The notes under the pieces: model-generated
The model's input: only the letters and a program-made list of their open reading frames with translations
The model's database searches: none
What the model was told of the DNA's origin: nothing
Shown: one piece after another, positions 59,481-64,000 of the stretch
How the letters are laid out: every line of letters begins with the position of its first letter
Numbering within the stretch: the stretch's first letter is position 1
Source of the DNA: Siphonodentalium dalli
Lineage: Eukaryota; Mollusca; Scaphopoda; Gadilida; Siphonodentaliidae
Assembly (NCBI GenBank): GCA_032622095.1
Contig: CP136066.1
Span: 93,083,319-93,147,318 of the forward strand
Reading direction: 5' to 3'
DNA length: 64,000 nt
Program-made: the position numbers and the translations under genes

Positions 59481-60074
59481 ATTTTTCCTGCAAGTCTTTT
59501 TGACTGTTTTTGCAATGAGTTTGGCTTAAAACACACAAATGACAAATTTCATGATGATCAGACAAACAGAATAGCCTGTAGCCCGTGCTAATGGATTGAA
59601 TTTTTTTTACCGAATTACCCCAAAATGACTTGTTCCTATTTACATGTCAATTTTAACATCCATGACTAGTAGTATGCACAGAAATTCAGCTGTTTACAGT
59701 GAATTTTCCCCCGCAAATCTCTGTTTTAGTGTTAAAAGGGGTGGGTGTCCAAAAATGGTCGGAAAAAACTGCCGAAAACGGAAAAGAATTTGGATGCGGG
59801 GGTGGGTGGGTCCCAACAAGGGTCTAAAGTCAAAAATCAGCATACGTGCCTGTAAAAAAATTCTGACTCCCCCTGCCATAACTAGAATACTGACAGAAAT
59901 TTTCTCGAAAAGAAAAATCCATTCTATGAATTTCTTGTCATGGATAACATGTATAAATAAAGAGCGTTTCTTTTTAGTTTCTTCCTCACATAGTAAAAAT
60001 AAAGAGCGTTATACTCAATAATATGCGGAACTCTGAAATCAGCCAATGAATTTCAAATTCCGCATTTTACTCGT

Positions 60075-60262
60075 TCTTCAATAAATGGTTTCTCCCAACC
60101 AGTTATATTATTCATTTTAAGGGATGTTTGAGAATATAAGCAGACGACAGACAGTCGAAATGATCATACAAGTGCAGAATGATTCCTTTGCATGGGTGGG
60201 AATTGTTCAAACAATAATTATGACCGTTTGTTGAATATTATCTGACATTTTCTAATTAATTA
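60075..60262 (-). mobile_element. MITE family A, copy 10 (inverted, partial)
   Basis: TTCTCCCAACCAGTTATATT and TTGTTGAATATTATCTGACATTTTC are inverse or diverged forms of the family's right half and central hairpin. The ends are lost. Confidence 0.5.
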
Positions 60263-60842
60263 TATCTTGCCATGAATCTCTACTAAGCCCGTATAGATCA
60301 TATTCCACCAGTACAAAACTTGGGAACTTTTTGATGTTTTGACAAGAGAAGTATATAACATTAAAAAACAGTGCAGGTAATATATGTCTTAGTTAATACC
60401 TGTTCCAACTCAAATTTGTACAGGTTAAGTGGCTTTGTGAGAGATTTTGCTTTTCATCGCTTACAATCATGGAATTTCTACCGGGGAATTAATTCAATGT
60501 TTTGCGATAACGGCTCAAAAAAGTCACCAAACAGCATGCAATTCCGAGCTGTGACCACCCCTACCGTGAAGTAGATCATTGATGAACAAGTATTAACATA
60601 TAAATACATTCCCTGCGTTGTTTGTTCAATGTTATCTAGTTCCCTGTCAGGACGGATCAGAACAGCAAAAAGTTCCCAGGTTTTGTAATGGTTGAATATG
60701 ATCTCTACGGGCGTCGCTAGAGTAAGAAGATCTAGAGACACATATGGTGTCACGTGTGCACACAATTCATTTAAAGATTCGTCGTCCGATTTGATGCCGT
60801 TAAACTACTATTCAATTCCTATGTTTTCTATATTTATGTGGT

Positions 60843-61400
60843 GAATAAAGCAATCAAAATCTTAGGAGTAATAAACCGGACATTCAGCCAATTAGATCGA
60901 ATGACCCTCAGGAGACTTTATTATACTACTATGGTGCGGCCGATACTGGAATATTATTGCAACGTTTGGAACCCGCATATGTTAGGCCAATCAATAAAAT
61001 AGAATATGTGCAGCGAAGAGCATGTCGATTATATAGTGAAAGGCCTGTATAAATTTAGTTACGTGGACAGATTTCTCATATTAAATTTGCCATCGATGAA
61101 GAAAGGGAGATGCCGCAGTGACATAATTGAAACGTACATAATTCTGAACAACCACTATGGTATGACGAAGGAAACATTTTTTGACAGGACACTCTATTCC
61201 TATACTCGAGGTCACTCGTGGAAGCTTCAAATAAAAACTATAACTCAAAAGATATCAGAAAATACCTTTTCTCCAACAGAGTCTGTTTGGGGTGGAACAA
61301 CTTATCTAGTTATGTGTTAGAATCGCCAACTCTACTTCATTTCAAGGAAAGTTTAGACCTGGAATGTGCGTGGAGAAGACACGATGTGGATTTCCCACCC
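60843..61400 (+). mobile_element. LINE fragment: C-terminal part of a reverse transcriptase ORF, frameshifted
   Basis: The first frame reads KAIKILGVINRTFSQLDRM then RRLYYTMVRPILEYCNVWNP, the classic post-catalytic region of non-LTR reverse transcriptases. After a frameshift near 61000 the text includes EYVQRRACRLY. Another frame has GRCRSDIIETYIILNNHYG and RGHSWKL. At least two frameshifts or stops separate the pieces, so it is a dead fragment. It sits in intron 1 of the main locus, on the opposite strand. Confidence 0.75.
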
Positions 61401-61588
61401 TAATTGACTATTCGATTTGATTTGATTTGTATTTGTATTATACATATTGTGATGTTGAACTATGAGTCTATAAATGACTTGTTCCGGAATTAAATATATA
61501 TATAACGGAAAAATATTTAGATCGTACCGATGAGCCCATTAATATGAGGTTTTGATGGACCGATATTGACTTTTAAAAGAGGAAGTTT

Positions 61589-62055
61589 TTAAAGGAACTC
61601 AACCCGATCAGACGATCCCCATATCATCAAGATACAACAACAACAACATTTCTTCAAACTACGCTTCAGTTATCAGAATCGATATATTGCAACGATATAA
61701 TGCTAACCGCTGTCAACTATGATATCAAATTTCCCAAAACGTGTTATTTATCAACATTTTGTTCAACGAAATATGGCCGTATTTATCATTTGATTATCAC
61801 GAAATTTGACAGTATTACCTCTTGATTTTAGAGTTATCCATCTTCACCCACCATTTTGTCCGAGACCGTCCGTTTGACGAAGTTTTTCTGGGCCACAAAT
61901 AATTGCACATCTCGAGAAATAACAAACTTCAAAAATCGATATCTGATAACTCTGAGCTTTGATGGGTTGGTTCCTCGACTCGAATCAATTTGTTTTACCC
62001 CCGAAGCCAAAGATATAGTAATTTAGGAGCGTTAATTCGGATAATGTATCTTTAA
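61589..62055 (+). mobile_element. MITE family D, copy 4
   Basis: Starts TTAAAGGAACTCAACCCGAT, ends GGATAATGTATCTTTAA, with TTAA at both ends. The inner GATTTTAGAGTTATCCATCTTC and CCCCCGAAGCCAAAG phrases match the other copies. Confidence 0.8.
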
Positions 62056-62484
62056 TATTTTGTTTGGCGAGCAAAAGTTCTAATCAGAGTCTCTGATAAA
62101 GAACGTCCATGCTTTCGTTTCCCAAAAGCAGTAGATAATAAAGGTTATCAATTATGATAATTTGTACTAGTTAATGTACTGATGAATTTTTTGTGTATTT
62201 TCGCGATTCCTTTTCCATGTGATATGATTGCCATATGATGATGGTGATATAAATTACTGTTTTTCATTTTTCTATTGCCTGGTGAACTGAAAATTAACTT
62301 TTAATTGTTTAATTAAATTGAGTGTCAAATCGTGCATCTTTAAAGCTATTTCACTGTTTATTGCAGAAAAGACGACATATGAACAACACAAATATGTAAA
62401 TATTTCTTCGAGTAGTGTTATTGAAAAAAAAATGGAATTGTTTCGGCAAAAGGCAACATTGGGTTGAGAAGAATATTGTCTCAC

Positions 62485-63279
62485 CTCGTTAGACTTTCGT
62501 TGTGTGGTTGATACTGATTGTTGTTGTTCCTCTTGCTGCTGTTGTCGTTGTTGTTGTCGCCGTTGTTGTTGTTGTTGTTGTTGGAATGCAGGGGTCCCTC
62601 TTTGTATGAGGTCTCTGGCTGATAGTCCACTCGGTCGCCTACGATCTTCACTTATCTGAGATCTACGGGTCTGTATATTATTAACACCTTCTTGCCTACT
62701 GCGGAAGCTTTGTTGATTAACATTATTTGATTGGATAGTGCCTCCTCCTCGACTATTCCCGGATGTCGGTTGTCGGAAACGGTTGTTCGACTCTCGGTTT
62801 TCTCTATCCATGAATACAAACCGATTAGAATTAGATGGTCTTCTCTGAAACCTATTCCCGTTAACTACAGCCCGGCCGCCATTCGGCAAACGAATAGAAA
62901 ACCTCCTGGAATTTGTAAACCCACTTCTCGTTGGTTGAGCAGCCGACTGTCGCTGAAACCTATCTCCTGTTTGTCGACTATTTTGATTGGTTGACTGACC
63001 ATTCCGAACTTGCCCGAACCGTGACGAAGTTTGCGAATTTGCGCTTCGTAATGGCTGTAAGTTCACGCCCGACCTAAACGGTCGTCCAATTAAAGACGGA
63101 TCTTGTCCAGTTCTACTTAAGGTCCTTTCCCGCTCCTGTCGTCGTAATTGTAGCTCTCGTTCCGAAATTAGTCTGTTCAACCCATCTATCGTTTGTACCG
63201 TCAACGGTCCATTTTGATTCAGTTGCTGGCAGAAAGAAGAATGCACGAAAATAATCCAAATCGAAAGTTGCTTCCACAT
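62485..63279 (-). CDS. Exon 1: signal peptide and Gln/Arg/Asn-rich N terminus of the secreted protein
   Basis: The ATG at 63277-63279 has an A at -3. The first 18 residues, MWKQLSIWIIFVHSSFCQ, form a good signal peptide. The rest (265 residues in all) is rich in Q, R, N and S, with no hydrophobic core, an IQTRRSQISEDRRR basic patch and a poly-Gln/Arg stretch (AFQQQQQQQRRQQQRQQQQ) near residues 230-255 encoded by CAA/CAG runs. It ends AACGAG before GTGAGAC, a consensus donor in phase 0. Reading on would give a 335-residue frame ending at 62272, but its tail is unlike the exon, so I place the splice at 62485. A short TTTAAAA word about 50 bp upstream could serve as a TATA-like element. Confidence 0.85.
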
Positions 63280-64000
63280 TATGAGGATTTATGCTGGGTT
63301 GTGTTCGAAAGATCTCTCGAGTTTTAAAGTGCGTTCGTCTTTCTGTTGCGGGTGATCCTTGTTAGTAAACTTTTTAGGACGAAGTGAACGCCAGACAATT
63401 CATGTGGTGACTTATTATCGAACGTCACTTACGGCATTTGTCGTCTTCAATCATTAGCACGTCAATGGATATTGCATATATACACATACACAAAGAACAA
63501 TGACGTGCCCCTAGTTTAAATAACAATATGTATTTTTGCTTTCGTTCGATCATTGATGGTGAGGATATTGTTGTCTTAAAGGTCAACATATATCGTCATT
63601 AAGGGGGCACACTGATATATCATAGTGATTTATCACCGACCCGTTCTCATCTATACGGGGCGCAGTTTCGTCGAATCAACAAATATCCCGTTCATATATG
63701 GGCGATTTTCGCAATATGCACATTCAATGCACAAGCAATTATGTGTGAAGTCAGATTGTTTTTCTTTTGTTCTTTTTTTTGTACATGCAGTGTGTTTATT
63801 TCAACATTTTAATAATCATCATATATTTCATGCAAAACGGGGATACCGGTAAATAGAGCAAACGTGTGACTTCCAAAAATCCACAGACGTGCAATGTTTT
63901 TTTCCGGTGTTATTGTTGCATTTCAATATGATTATTTAGCCACATTCATTGTAATTGAATTTAGGACATAGTTGATGTATAATGCTATTGCTTCTTCAAA
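63280..64000. promoter_or_regulatory. Upstream flank of the main locus (putative 5' UTR and promoter)
   Basis: This is by position the 5' side of the signal-peptide exon. On the minus strand CTTTAAAAC lies about 50 bp before the ATG. No other core-promoter element could be assigned with confidence, and no other gene is visible to the window end. Confidence 0.25.

Larger units (their letters stand above)
27528..63279 (-). other. Locus: large secreted low-complexity protein(s), three alternative or paralogous terminal exons
   Basis: Six minus-strand exons were delimited from open frames plus consensus splice sites. Exon 1 is 62485-63279, exon 2 is 53432-55556, exon 3 is 47688-49082, and the terminal exons are 42219-43402 (4a), 37775-38895 (4b) and 27528-29311 (4c). 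Phase is 0 at junction 1-2 and 1 at junctions 2-3 and 3-4, so exon 3 can join any terminal exon in frame. The implied products are 1832, 1811 or 2032 residues. Exon 3 is symmetric (1-1) and could be skipped. Alternatively 4a, 4b and 4c are last exons of separate tandem genes with unseen leader exons. A signal peptide and RRKR sites point to secretion and proprotein processing. Composition suggests an extracellular structural protein, but the function is unknown. Confidence 0.6.

Noticed and set aside
62272-62484. Extension of exon 1 to the stop at 62272
   Set aside because: A consensus donor (GAG before GTGAGA) at 62485 matches the phase-0 acceptor of exon 2, and the downstream tail loses the Q/R/N-rich composition. 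Kept only as a possible intron-retention isoform.
1-64000. tRNA, rRNA or other structured RNA genes
   Set aside because: I looked for cloverleaf-type and conserved rRNA text and found none I could support by eye. Most hairpins belong to foldback elements.

Overview
This window is AT-rich, intron-bearing eukaryotic DNA. It has no bacterial-style gene packing, exons bounded by GT/AG splice sites, several LINE remnants, many TTAA-flanked MITEs, a ~214-bp satellite array and long inverted repeats. Interspersed elements with the 'AAGGGAGATAACTCT' signature and a C-tract-ended 'cttcgttgcggggg' element are reminiscent of molluscan genomes. My best guess is a marine mollusc, by inference only.

About 1-27.4 kb is gene-poor. 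It holds two TIR elements (759-1756, 2730-3040), a dispersed repeat (1765, 3481, 26213), a GC-rich palindrome cluster (7.94-8.21 kb), a small virus-like or Polinton-like gene block on the minus strand (8.58-10.22 kb, with an adenain-type cysteine protease), a satellite array (11.40-13.11 kb), two LINE fragments, and several diverged tandem arrays.

About 27.5-63.3 kb is dominated by one minus-strand locus encoding very large, secreted, low-complexity proteins. I could place splice sites by reading frame for six exons. They are a signal-peptide exon (62485-63279), a Ser/Gly/Ala-rich exon (53432-55556), a 15/18-residue repeat exon (47688-49082), and three homologous terminal exons (42219-43402, 37775-38895, 27528-29311). 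Each terminal exon has its own stop codon. All three share an RRKR furin-like site, a short helical motif and a conserved ~95-100-residue C-terminal domain. The phases fit exactly: phase 0 between exons 1 and 2, phase 1 at all later junctions. Any of the three terminal exons can therefore be joined in frame to exon 3. The locus is either one gene with three alternative last exons, or a tandem paralog cluster whose small leader exons are hard to see. Two weak candidate small exons (40208-40342, ~44338-44440) bear on that choice.

The introns and the spaces between terminal exons are packed with non-autonomous elements whose ends abut TTAA (piggyBac-like target choice), plus foldback elements and a degraded C2H2 zinc-finger ORF. 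The last part (56-62 kb) carries more of the same MITEs and a frameshifted LINE fragment. Function of the main locus is not established. Secretion and proprotein cleavage are supported by sequence. An extracellular-matrix, shell, mucus or fibre role is only an inference from composition.
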